NCBI GenBank assembly: GCA_016794365.1
Contig: JAEUKB010000030.1
Location: 47,946 to 111,945, forward strand
Direction: 5' to 3'
Length of the DNA stretch: 64,000 nucleotides
Source: Myxococcales bacterium
Lineage (GTDB): Bacteria > Myxococcota_A > Polyangia > Palsa-1104 > JAEUJZ01
The position numbers and the translations under genes were made by a program. A model generated the notes under the pieces. That model saw only the letters and a list, made by a program, of their open reading frames with translations, did no database searches and was not told the origin of the DNA. Positions 23,994-32,791 of this stretch are shown here, one piece after another; position 1 is the first letter of the stretch; each line of letters begins with the position of its first letter.

Positions 23994-24531
23994 ATGCACA
24001 GCCAATGACGGTGTTGATGTGTTCTCCGACCGCTCGCACGCGCGGTGCTTTGGCCAGTCCAAAGTCGAGGATTTTGACGCGAACACCTCCCAACACCGCA
24101 GGATCAGGAATCAGCATCAGGTTGTCTGGCTTGATGTCCCGGTGAACGACGCCATGGCGATGAACCGTGGCCAGTGCTTCTGCGACTTGTCGCACGATTC
24201 GCAGCGCTTCTTCCATCGACATCGGACGATGAACGCTGCGCGCCATTCTGCGACTGAGCGTCTCTCCTTCCAGGAGATCCATCACGATGTAGTAGCTGCG
24301 ATCGGGAAGCTGTCCTTGTTCGTGAACAGGAACCAAGCTGGGATGACGGATTCCGTTGACAATGCGACCTTCCGATACAAAGCGTGCGATCACTTCAGGA
24401 TCATTGGACATGTTGGAGTGAAGCACTTTGATCGCCACTCGACGATTCAGCGCGGACTCTGTGGCCTCGTAAACCGATGCCATTCCACCTTGTCCAAGCA
24501 AACGAACCACTTGATAACGACCGATGTTCAT
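23988..24531 (-). pseudogene. Ser/Thr kinase, N-terminal part, interrupted at the activation loop
   Basis: From ATG 24531 (AGGGGAG nine bases upstream) about 181 codons carry the N-lobe: GQGGMASV loop, AIKVL Lys, HRDIKPDN and DFG in KILDFGLAK. The kinase frame ends at the right attachment core after GCAYGT. It then reads about 60 unrelated residues into the element, stopping at 23797. The catalytic residues are present, but the APE motif and C-lobe lie 2.6 kb away. The gene is last but one in the minus-strand operon beginning near 29835. Confidence 0.88.
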
Positions 24532-24619
24532 GGTGACTCCCCTTGTCAAAACCAAGACATGCTGTTGATTGACTGGCTGCTTGCTGGAACGAAACGAGCG
24601 AGCGATTTTGGACAAAAAA

Positions 24620-25144
24620 TCAGTCGCGGACGATTTGCACGGAAAGTACCAGCACTTGCCTTGAGACTGGACGCAGCGAAAGCCAATGGGACGGGCGTGA
24701 CAGCACAAACAGGAGACGCGCAGAGCCCGGTGGGAGCAACCGATCGACTCGCGCACGAAGATGAAAGGTTCCTACGGAGCTGGGCTGCGCTTCTCCTGCG
24801 AGCGAGTGACGGATCGCAGGAAGCTGTGGTTGCTGCACAAACGTACGCACAGAGACCGAACCCGCGACGGCGAAAGTAGGCCGCAAGGTGACATCCAGCA
24901 TCGCTCCTGTGTGTAGATGCAGCGTCTGTCCAATCATCACAGCATCCTGTGCGCAGTGCGATTCCTGTACGCTGAGCGTGTACGGCGGAAGCGGATCAAG
25001 CTCGGTACGCGCTGCATGCCGGAAGCAGCAGAGGCTGACCGAAAGTGACAGCGCAGCGACGCAGCACAGCGTTGGCCATCGTGAAAACCAAGCAGACGAA
25101 CAACGGACAAATGATTCGCGACTACGTCCAATCACAGACGACAT
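24620..25144 (-). CDS. Single-pass membrane protein, paralogue-like to the next gene upstream
   Basis: The product has 174 residues. One membrane helix near 28-45 (PTLCCVAALSLSVSLCCF) is followed by a beta-rich extracytoplasmic region. A segment SVSVRTFVQQ resembles ELNVRAFVRQ in the 228-residue neighbour. A purine-rich GGGGG lies upstream of the ATG. It sits between that neighbour (44 bases) and the kinase (88 bases), so it is probably in one operon. No known domain recognised. A periplasmic sensor or partner of the TPR-CHAT protein is possible. Confidence 0.72.
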   Translation of the reverse strand: MSSVIGRSRESFVRCSSAWFSRWPTLCCVAALSLSVSLCCFRHAARTELDPLPPYTLSVQESHCAQDAVMIGQTLHLHTGAMLDVTLRPTFAVAGSVSVRTFVQQPQLPAIRHSLAGEAQPSSVGTFHLRARVDRLLPPGSARLLFVLSRPSHWLSLRPVSRQVLVLSVQIVRD

Positions 25145-25187
25145 GGGGTCCCCCTATCCATGTGAAACAGCGAAGAAAGACGCGAGG

Positions 25188-25874
25188 CTACGGCTCTACA
25201 CGAATGCTGACGAGCTGACAGTCACCGAGCGGAAGACGAACAGACTGCCCGATTTCGGAAGGAATGACTTCGCTGCGGCCAAGGACTTGCAGAAGCTCCT
25301 GATCCGACGGCAAAGATGCGGTACGACAGATCGTCAAGTACAGATCGGTAGGACTCCGTAGCTCGGCAAACGCAGCAGCGTTCACACGCACTTTGAAGTT
25401 GTGTCCAACGTGTTCTATCGGAAGCACAAGCGGAGTGATGGCATCCGTTTGACGCACAAAAGCGCGTACGTTCAGCTCTCCCACCACTGCGATCTGTGCA
25501 GTCAGCAGCAGTTCCCACGTTGGGCTGTCGTGCAAGCGAAGGACCGACAGAGCCGGCTCTGCTTGCAGCACGCGATCGGTTGGTCTGGCCTGAACAGAAA
25601 ATGCGGTCAGCGCTGGATTCCCTGACGAAATCGGTCGCAGCAATAGGATCGCAACAGCAGCAGCTACAGCAACTGCGCCCACCACAAGCCAGGGTCGTCC
25701 AAACCACCTCTGTGCTTTGGGAGAGACTGCATACTTGTCTGCGAGCTGGCTCGCAAGTCGCTGATCGGATGCTGCATCGACGATCTCGTCTGGTTCTTCG
25801 GCTTCCGCTGACTCCGCAGACAAAACAGACTGAAGGAAGGCTCTGCTGACCTTGGGTTCTTCACTTGACATCAC
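25188..25874 (-). CDS. Single-pass membrane protein with acidic cytosolic head
   Basis: The product has 228 residues. An acidic N-terminal part (AESAEAEEPDEIVDAASD) of about 60 residues is cytosolic. A membrane helix covers about 65-82 (LVVGAVAVAAAVAILLL), then a beta-rich outer domain. AAGGAGG lies upstream of the start. Position directly after a sigma factor and the acidic head recall anti-sigma-type membrane proteins, but no known zinc or anti-sigma motif is visible. It shares a [VL]xVRxFVxQ segment with the 174-residue neighbour. Confidence 0.75.
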   Translation of the reverse strand: MMSSEEPKVSRAFLQSVLSAESAEAEEPDEIVDAASDQRLASQLADKYAVSPKAQRWFGRPWLVVGAVAVAAAVAILLLRPISSGNPALTAFSVQARPTDRVLQAEPALSVLRLHDSPTWELLLTAQIAVVGELNVRAFVRQTDAITPLVLPIEHVGHNFKVRVNAAAFAELRSPTDLYLTICRTASLPSDQELLQVLGRSEVIPSEIGQSVRLPLGDCQLVSIRVEP

Positions 25875-25995
25875 CTTCCTCCTTCGATCGGGAGGGATCG
25901 TCTCTTCTCTCTTGGTTTGTACGATGTCCGCATCACTTTGTGGACCGTCTCTTTTCGCTTCTCATCTCAATCAACAGACGCCTACGCATCGATTC

Positions 25996-26619
25996 CTACT
26001 TCGCAAGGAGCCGATCTCGCAGAGACAGAACATCCTTGCGCATGCGCTGAATCCGCTTGTAGATCGTCTGAACGTCTTTCCCAAAGCGTGCTGCAAGTTC
26101 TTCGGGAGAATATCCCTGCAAAAAGTGTAGCTGGAACAGCTCAACATACTCACGATCCGGGCTCGCCAAGATCTGTCGTTGAAGCTGCTTCCACAGCAGA
26201 AGATCTTCAGTAGAAAGAGTCTCTTCAGGATCGGCTTTGTCTGACGCTGCGGCCAGTGCGGCTTCCTCCATCAGCTTTTCGCATGAACGGATCGCTTTGG
26301 ACTCAAGTATGTCTTGCGCGCGACGCTTGGCAAACACCCGCAGATAGGTGCTCAGCAGACCCAGAGACGGATTCCATTTGCTGACGATGTCTTCGCGCAG
26401 CGTTGCTTCCATCAGTGACTGAACCAGATCTTCTTGCTTGGCTGGACTGTACTGACTCAGCGCCATCAAGCGAGCATGAGCCACTGCGCGATACAGCGGA
26501 ATGACGCGCACACAGAACGACGCCAGGTGCTTGCGATCTCTGCGGATCACTCCTGCGATTTCTTGCGGCGTGAGCTGATCCACCGCTGCTGTTTTTGAAA
26601 CACCGTGCTCTGTTTTCAT
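25996..26619 (-). CDS. ECF-like sigma factor
   Basis: The product has 207 residues. Region 2 is at about 65-110 (KQEDLVQSLMEATLREDIVS, STYLRVFAKRRAQDILES). Region 4 is at about 150-200, ending in a helix-turn-helix (LQGYSPEELAARFGKDVQTI then YKRIQRMRKDV). The start codon overlaps the stop of the TPR-CHAT gene (ATGA), so the two are translationally coupled. It probably directs transcription of this or a linked operon in response to the membrane proteins. Confidence 0.85.
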   Translation of the reverse strand: MKTEHGVSKTAAVDQLTPQEIAGVIRRDRKHLASFCVRVIPLYRAVAHARLMALSQYSPAKQEDLVQSLMEATLREDIVSKWNPSLGLLSTYLRVFAKRRAQDILESKAIRSCEKLMEEAALAAASDKADPEETLSTEDLLLWKQLQRQILASPDREYVELFQLHFLQGYSPEELAARFGKDVQTIYKRIQRMRKDVLSLRDRLLAK

Positions 26620-29600
26620 GGCGCATACAGTCTGAAGGAACCCAGGTCGTGCGTTGGTTTGTGTCGAGCGTCCACGAGCGAAACACCAGCATGTTGCAGT
26701 GCGAAGCGCAGAGCGTCGAATGGATCGCGCACTCTCGCAAGTTCTTCGTAAAAAGCCACTGCAACTCGCGCGCCCAGCGCAGCATCAACCGTTCGCTCGG
26801 TGCCCAAGACCCAGTGACTTCCTTTCCACAAAAAGGACTGCGCCAAGCCGATGGAATCGATGTTGCTCCATTCCGCATCCGTCTGTGCAGTTCCACATCC
26901 GAACAGAGCCACCCATCGCGGTGCCTTCGGAAGAAGCAAAATGTCTGATACATAGAACCGCTCGGGCTGACCCAGATCGAGATAGCGCTCTGGCGCATCC
27001 GCTGACGCAGATCCAGCGTGTGTCAGCATAAACAGAAGTTCGACTTGTGCCGCTTCCTGAGTCAGCAGATCTCGCGTGATTCCTTCGCTGGATCCGAGCA
27101 TCCCCAGTGCAGAAAGTGCGGGCTTGATCCACGTCCGGGTCCACGTCCAGGTCCACGACGCATTGCTACGATACGCTGCGTTCATCCGCCTGGCGGCCTG
27201 CTCCATCCGAAGACGTTCCCGTCGAACAGCCGATAGCTCATGATTCAAAAAGAGGTATTGAGAAGGATTCATATTGAGCCGGAAATCTTCTATGCTCCGA
27301 TTCTCTTGGTGTCGATGACTGGGAATGTCACTGGCGAAGATCACTTGCTTCTGTTCAATCAGCGGCACATGTTGCAGTCCGAACGGCAAAAGATGCAGAT
27401 CCAGCGCGCGCAGCTTTCCATAGGTCAGAAACGTCACTCGCTGTGCAGCGTCAATCTGACGAGCAAAGGGCCGCAGCAGCTTGTCGCTGAGCATCTGGGC
27501 AGCATCAGACCGAACAGGATCTTCATCAATCACCGCATCCAGGTCTGCTTCGCGCAAGGTCGCTGCGGTCACTTCGTGATTTGCTTGAGCCAGACACAGC
27601 CAGTCTGTTGGCAGTGGATGACACGCGATCATCACTTCTCCACTGCGTGCTTCTGAAAAGGAATCGATGGCTGCACCTTGTTCGCGCGCAGGCTGCTGCA
27701 CCGATTCATGGAGCGTACGGACCAGCCGATCAAATGTGTAAGCGATCTCTGTTTCACGCAGCGCTTGCTGATTCAACGCAGCCTCTGCATGGGCTCTGAC
27801 TTTTTGTTCCAGCTCGCTTCGCAGCTCACGAAGCTGAGCCAGCAGTCCTGACCACTTCCTATCGTCTTGTCCCAGCGCATGAAGCATCGCCAAAGAGCGC
27901 AGACCTCTGGTTCTGGCTCGACGAAGAAGCTGCCAAGATTCTTTCAGTCTGCGCTGCTTCCACAGCAGCTGTACGTGTCGCGCTGTGCCGCTTTCAAACT
28001 GACCCAAGAAGCTTGCTTGTCCCATTCCCAACGGAACAGAGAGCGCTGCCAGTTCGACCCAGGCTTCTGCATTTTCATAGTGTCGCAGGGCTTCGTGGAC
28101 ACCGCTGTCATTGGGCTGTGATTCTGCAACATGAGCCAGTCCGATTTCCGCTTGCCAGCGCGCAACATCGGAAACACCGACACGTCCATCACGCAGCGCA
28201 AGAAAGTGCAGCTTGGCCGCTTGCAAGTCGCCAGACTGAAGCGCAGCAAGTCCCAGCAGGTGATGCTTGGCTGGCTGTGCCCACGACTCCTGTAAGAGAG
28301 TGTGATGCTGCGCAAGAAGGGTTGCAAGGGTCTGGGAATCGTTCGCAGAGTGACTCCGCAGAAGCTGAATCTGAATCCAGTCAAGCAGCATCTCTGCGTG
28401 CCAGATCTTTTGCTGACACAGACCGGCATCCGTCACAAACTCTGTCCACAGCGCATCAGGAGAGCCCAGCTGTTTGGGAAGCGGTCGATGCAGATCGCGC
28501 TCCATCGCAGCTCGCGCAATGCGCAGCTTGGTTCGCAACAGTTCCTGCTTGCGACATCCTTCCACTTCTGACGATCGCGGCGTACCCGGCGTCTGTGTCT
28601 TCCACTTTTCTGTGACCCACTGTGCTGCGGTTTCAATCCGTCCTTGATCGATCAGGACATCCGCAGCCTGCATCACAACATCCAGCGCTGCGGTCTGATC
28701 GTCGATCTGCTGCGCCATCAGCAGGGCTTCTTCTAGCGCCGCCAGCGCTTCGCTCCGCTTCTGACGCAGTGCAAGATGAAGCGCGCGCTGTCGATGATAG
28801 TAACTTCCTTTGCGAGGATCGCTTGCGAACGCACTGCGATAGGTCTGCATCAGCGTCTCTGCTTGATGGACTTGTCCTGCTTGCTTGCTCAGGAACTCGC
28901 TAAGCCACAGCACATTCTCATTCTGTTCAGAGACAAGCTGCGCGTTCTGCGCTGCAAGGATTGCATGATGGAAGGACTGCGCGATCTGCTCCTGTGCAGC
29001 GAGGATTTCCGTCGCATGTGAGCCGTTCGCACCTTTGGCATAGCGCGCGCGTGCCAGCAGCGCCAGCCGTACACTGTCTGCGATGTCTGGCTGTCTTTCG
29101 CGATCACTGGCGTGCGCTTCCAGAATCGAGATCTCTTCATCCAGGTTGCGTGAAGCTGCGGCAACATGTCGAGACTCCCACATGGTGCGGAGCCAGTCCG
29201 GAAGCTGCGGGACGAACGTTCGGATCACGACGTGGGTACGGATTCCCTTTGCCGAAACAGAGAGCCGATGCGTCCTCTGCTCGCGCGGCAGCTTGATGCG
29301 AAACAAGCGCTTGGCTGTTTGATTCTGGTCGATGATGAGCTCTTCTGCGCGACGGGTCGGATCACCTTCTATCGTGACTTCCAGGGGACCGGGCGGTGCC
29401 GCTGTGATCAGAAAGCGATGCGTAGCTTGGGGCAGCGGATAACACGCGCCATCTTGCATCAGCAGATCACAGTCGATGACTTGGACTTGCAGCTGCGAAG
29501 CATGATGGCGCACGTTGTGCGGAAACAGCCAAGTTCCCACGCCGATTGCTGCGCAGACGGTGAGACCAATCAGCAGGACGATCAGCGTACGATGCGCGCG

Positions 29601-29645
29601 CCGTCTAGGTCCTGTTCCTTGGCTGTGGGGATTGGCTTTGGTCAT
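26616..29645 (-). CDS. Membrane-anchored TPR-CHAT protease-like protein
   Basis: The product has about 1009 residues. One membrane helix near the start (TLIVLLIGLTVCAAIGVGTW) follows a basic stretch. A beta-rich region and a long helical TPR-like array (about 150-600) come next. The C-terminal CHAT domain has His876 (MLTHAGSA) and Cys917 (LFGCGTA). The helix orientation would place the repeats and CHAT domain outside the cytoplasm, or inside if inverted; this cannot be decided here. ATGs at 29654, 29651 and 29645 compete; the last has GAGAG nine bases upstream. It overlaps the small gene upstream and is coupled to the sigma factor downstream. Confidence 0.85.
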   Translation of the reverse strand: MTKANPHSQGTGPRRRAHRTLIVLLIGLTVCAAIGVGTWLFPHNVRHHASQLQVQVIDCDLLMQDGACYPLPQATHRFLITAAPPGPLEVTIEGDPTRRAEELIIDQNQTAKRLFRIKLPREQRTHRLSVSAKGIRTHVVIRTFVPQLPDWLRTMWESRHVAAASRNLDEEISILEAHASDRERQPDIADSVRLALLARARYAKGANGSHATEILAAQEQIAQSFHHAILAAQNAQLVSEQNENVLWLSEFLSKQAGQVHQAETLMQTYRSAFASDPRKGSYYHRQRALHLALRQKRSEALAALEEALLMAQQIDDQTAALDVVMQAADVLIDQGRIETAAQWVTEKWKTQTPGTPRSSEVEGCRKQELLRTKLRIARAAMERDLHRPLPKQLGSPDALWTEFVTDAGLCQQKIWHAEMLLDWIQIQLLRSHSANDSQTLATLLAQHHTLLQESWAQPAKHHLLGLAALQSGDLQAAKLHFLALRDGRVGVSDVARWQAEIGLAHVAESQPNDSGVHEALRHYENAEAWVELAALSVPLGMGQASFLGQFESGTARHVQLLWKQRRLKESWQLLRRARTRGLRSLAMLHALGQDDRKWSGLLAQLRELRSELEQKVRAHAEAALNQQALRETEIAYTFDRLVRTLHESVQQPAREQGAAIDSFSEARSGEVMIACHPLPTDWLCLAQANHEVTAATLREADLDAVIDEDPVRSDAAQMLSDKLLRPFARQIDAAQRVTFLTYGKLRALDLHLLPFGLQHVPLIEQKQVIFASDIPSHRHQENRSIEDFRLNMNPSQYLFLNHELSAVRRERLRMEQAARRMNAAYRSNASWTWTWTRTWIKPALSALGMLGSSEGITRDLLTQEAAQVELLFMLTHAGSASADAPERYLDLGQPERFYVSDILLLPKAPRWVALFGCGTAQTDAEWSNIDSIGLAQSFLWKGSHWVLGTERTVDAALGARVAVAFYEELARVRDPFDALRFALQHAGVSLVDARHKPTHDLGSFRLYAP

Positions 29646-29835
29646 CGACATCATCTCTCGGCTGTGAGGCCAGACGACCCTGTATCGTCGCGCCTTCTGT
29701 TCGGCTTGGCAACTTGACAGATCGCGGATCGGTACCTGGCTTGTCGGATCCACTGTCCTTCATGGTACTTTCTTGAACCTGACATGAAGAATCCGACAGG
29801 GCTACGGGCTCACGAACAGAACGCGGCTTGGACAT
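29605..29835 (-). CDS. Small hydrophilic Ser/Pro-rich protein
   Basis: The product has 76 residues with no hydrophobic segment. It is rich in Ser, Arg, Pro and Asp (DSGSDKPGTDPRSVKLPSRT). It has a strong AGGAGAG nine bases upstream of ATG 29835 and overlaps the start of the TPR-CHAT gene by about 40 bases. It is probably disordered. It could be a regulatory peptide or only a translated leader that couples the next gene. Confidence 0.55.
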   Translation of the reverse strand: MSKPRSVREPVALSDSSCQVQESTMKDSGSDKPGTDPRSVKLPSRTEGATIQGRLASQPRDDVDDQSQSPQPRNRT

Positions 29836-29920
29836 GTGATGCTCTCCTGTGTTGGGAAGACTCCCAAGCTTTCAAGCAGTTCCTGTGCCATCCGCGCGCT
29901 GTCCACTTCGAGAAGGCAGT

Positions 29921-29963
29921 GCTTCCTTGCAGCGCTTCCTTGCAGCGCTTCCTTGCAGCGCTT
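29921..29963. repeat. Three tandem 13-base repeats
   Basis: GCTTCCTTGCAGC is repeated at 29921, 29934 and 29947, followed by GCTT at the pseudokinase stop codon. The unit is not a multiple of three, so it is not a coding repeat. Confidence 0.85.
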
Positions 29964-31936
29964 TAAGGCGAAGCATCTGCGCTGCCCTTGGGTTGGGAAT
30001 CCGGCGGAGACATCGCAACCGGACTGTCTTTGTGCTCGGTTGCAAACGGCGGCGCATCCGCAGGTGGTGGCAGTGCATCCAGATCTGGATCATACGCAGG
30101 CTGGATCTTCTTTTCGCGACGCTCGGTAGGCTGCGAGCGCACCGACGCGGAAGGAAGAAGATCTGTCTTCGGAAGCAGACTCTCTTGGGCAAGCGGCGCT
30201 TCTTTGGCAGACGGACTCTCTGGTTGGGCTGGCTTTGGCATCGCGGTTCCTGCCAGCGCAACAGGAGGCGGCGCAACCGGAACCCACGATGGCTCCGTTA
30301 CAGAGTGAGCATCCGCAAAGACAGGAGCGCTTGCGCGGGAACCATGCAGCGTGTCTGGATGGCGGATCAGCGACGCGAGCGGTTGTGAAGCAGGCATCGC
30401 GATCAGCGCTGGGTCTGCACCGGCTTCAGCGCCGACTTCCTTTGTATCGATGACATCATCTGCTGCGGACTGCGCTTCTACGCAGCCAGTCTGTTCGGAC
30501 AGCATCATCGCGTGTCGCACTCTCTTGACGATCACAAAGCCCATCGCAAACACACTGCCCAGCAAGATGGACAGCAGAGCCAGGCTCAGGATGAATAACC
30601 GTCCGCCTCCTTCTGCTTCTTCGCTCTGCGCGGGCGGGACTGTGGACGCGGTCTGTCTCTGTTCTTCATTCAGAGCTGTCTCTTCAATCAGATCGCGCGG
30701 ATAGTCTTCGCGAGGATAGCGCCGTGTAGAGTGCTCAGCGGTCACTTGCGAGGGCACCGCATCTTGACTCAATGGCTGCGCGCGACACTCTGCCAGCAGC
30801 CGTGGCGTCACTTGAAACAGTCCAGTGGGACCGCCTTTCTGTTGTGCGTCTGCATCCGTAGGAGTCGCCTTCCCTTCCATCGCGCGCAGAAACTCTCCTG
30901 CTGTGGCAAAGCGCAGACAGCGACTCTTGGACAGCGCAGTCATGATCGCATCACCAACGCACTGCGGCAGATCGGTAACCAGCGCAGACAGCGGAACGGG
31001 ATCGGAAAACGAGATCTCTTCACTGAGCTTGCGCGTGTCTTCCTCCGCAAACGGGAGTCGTCCGCTGAGCAGCTGATACATCACGACAGCGATCGACCAG
31101 ATGTCTGATCGCGGCGACAGACCACTGACATCACCAACCAGCGCTTCAGGCGCCCGATACGGAAGGGAACCCACCAGCACATAAGGAGGCAGCGCATCCT
31201 GTTCCTCTGTGCAGACGCCCAGCTCACAGGCCAGCTCAAAGTGCGTCAGCTTCACCGACCCAGCGAGCGACGAAGCAGCCTGCCCCTGACCGGAATCTTT
31301 GCGCGGATCACACAGCATGATGCTGCCCGGATGCAAGTTCCCATGCACGATTCCCACTTCATGTGCGCGGCCCAGTCCCGAACAGATTCCGCGCAGGATC
31401 TCCATGGCTTCCGAGAGAGGTAAGCGCCCCTTATTCTGAAGGTGCTTCTTCAGGCTGTGGCCTTCGACGGACTCCAGAACCAGGAAGGACATCCCTGCTT
31501 CATCCTGGTTGAACTCACATGCTTCCATGATGTTCGGATGGGACAGTCGGGCCAAAATCCGCGCTTCACTTCGCAGTCGCGCATCCGCCAGCGCTGTCAA
31601 CCCCGCATCCGTTCTGGCCAGCTTGATACAGCATGGCTTGCGTCGCAGCAGATCAAACGCTGCATAGTGTTCGCCCAGCTCACTCCTGATCGTCTGGGAA
31701 TCCAAGCGATAGCGCCGACGCACAATCGTGCCACAGCGACCCTTGATCTGGTTCGGTCCACTGCGCGACACCTGTGGCCCACTTCCGATCGCGCGAACGG
31801 ATACCTGGACCTGACCGCTCGCAGCCGGGCTGAGCTCGGTTGTACTTTGGATCGCGCGGCCCGACGGATGACTTGCATGTGCTCCGCTCACTGCGGCTGC
31901 CGATAGACGGATGACTTCCTTTGATGCGGTGTTCAT
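29963..31936 (-). CDS. Membrane-anchored Ser/Thr pseudokinase
   Basis: The product has 657 residues with GGGGAG eight bases upstream of the ATG. A kinase-like fold spans about 75-355. The glycine loop is gone. The ATP Lys may remain (CCIKLA). The catalytic HRD motif reads HGNLHPGS (Asn200 replaces Asp), and DFG reads HFE (His232). The GSLPYRAPEAL segment and C-lobe (SDIWSIAVVMYQLLSGRLPF) are kept. A membrane helix lies about 460-485 and a Pro/Ala-rich outer tail of about 170 residues follows. It is predicted not to transfer phosphate but could bind phosphoproteins or the neighbouring kinases. It is divergent from the FHA gene, sharing a 184-base promoter region. Confidence 0.87.
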   Translation of the reverse strand: MNTASKEVIRLSAAAVSGAHASHPSGRAIQSTTELSPAASGQVQVSVRAIGSGPQVSRSGPNQIKGRCGTIVRRRYRLDSQTIRSELGEHYAAFDLLRRKPCCIKLARTDAGLTALADARLRSEARILARLSHPNIMEACEFNQDEAGMSFLVLESVEGHSLKKHLQNKGRLPLSEAMEILRGICSGLGRAHEVGIVHGNLHPGSIMLCDPRKDSGQGQAASSLAGSVKLTHFELACELGVCTEEQDALPPYVLVGSLPYRAPEALVGDVSGLSPRSDIWSIAVVMYQLLSGRLPFAEEDTRKLSEEISFSDPVPLSALVTDLPQCVGDAIMTALSKSRCLRFATAGEFLRAMEGKATPTDADAQQKGGPTGLFQVTPRLLAECRAQPLSQDAVPSQVTAEHSTRRYPREDYPRDLIEETALNEEQRQTASTVPPAQSEEAEGGGRLFILSLALLSILLGSVFAMGFVIVKRVRHAMMLSEQTGCVEAQSAADDVIDTKEVGAEAGADPALIAMPASQPLASLIRHPDTLHGSRASAPVFADAHSVTEPSWVPVAPPPVALAGTAMPKPAQPESPSAKEAPLAQESLLPKTDLLPSASVRSQPTERREKKIQPAYDPDLDALPPPADAPPFATEHKDSPVAMSPPDSQPKGSADASP

Positions 31937-32120
31937 GACGGATTCTCCCCTTGGTTCGCCCTTGACCCATCCAAACGGAAGCGATCGCGAAAAATGGACA
32001 GCGCGCGATCAGAAAGTTTGTGGCTGCCACAATTTGTTGTCTTGTCGAATAGATAGCAAATCATGGCCCAGCCTTTGCTCATTTACGGAGTCAGAACCGC
32101 ACTGGGCAAAGGACGCTGAC

Positions 32121-32726
32121 ATGATCGCCATCTGGGTGAAGACTGGGTGCTCTCAGCAACTACATGTCTTTGAAACATCGGAAGTCTCGATTGGACGCGC
32201 CGAAGAAAATGAGATTGCGGTTCCGTGCGGCGATGTCTCGCGTCGTCATTGCAAGATTTTTGCCTCATCGGTGGGCATCCGCGTCCTTGATCTGCAAAGC
32301 AGAAATGGAACCTTCGTCAATGGAAAGCGAATTCAACAAGTAACCATTGTCGCAGCCGGTGATGAGATCAAGGTTGGAACGATTCGACTGTACATCAGCG
32401 ATGACTTGGTTGCGACCAACCGCTCGGCGACGCCTCGTCCAGTCGATCTTTCGTCGCTGATCAGTCGATTGTGCCCACCGTTTCCGCTGCAAGATGATGG
32501 CACCGGCTGGCTTGACTCGATGGCGCTGCGCTCGCTGATTGAACGCGTGCTTCCGCATGAGCCCGATTTGGATGCGTTCTGCATTGATCACTTTCCAAGC
32601 GTCAAGCGACAGTTTGGTGCTGATATGTGTAGAACCACCAAGATAAACTTCTTGATAGAATACGTCGATCGGAGAGCACTGGTTGCTTTGCTTATTAGCA
32701 GACTGAACAAAGACACCAAGCTGTAG
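32121..32726 (+). CDS. FHA-domain protein with C-terminal effector-associated-type domain
   Basis: The product has 201 residues. The FHA domain (about 1-90) shows IGRAEENEI, SRRHCKI and LQSRNGTFVNGKRI, the phosphothreonine-binding residues. Residues 145-195 (LDAFCIDHFPSVKRQFGADM then CRTTKINFL) match the C-terminus of the CHAT protease at 19697. The start at 32121 has AAAGGA eight bases upstream; the frame extends 70 codons further but without typical FHA-protein sequence. It is likely an adaptor that reads kinase output and recruits the CHAT protease. It is followed after 65 bases by the kinase-STAND-WD40 gene. Confidence 0.87.
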   Translation: MIAIWVKTGCSQQLHVFETSEVSIGRAEENEIAVPCGDVSRRHCKIFASSVGIRVLDLQSRNGTFVNGKRIQQVTIVAAGDEIKVGTIRLYISDDLVATNRSATPRPVDLSSLISRLCPPFPLQDDGTGWLDSMALRSLIERVLPHEPDLDAFCIDHFPSVKRQFGADMCRTTKINFLIEYVDRRALVALLISRLNKDTKL

Positions 32727-32791
32727 CGAGCGCTTTGTTGCTCGTTTGTCTTCCCTGATTCTTGCAGTCGCGCACTGCAAATGTTGCAATC

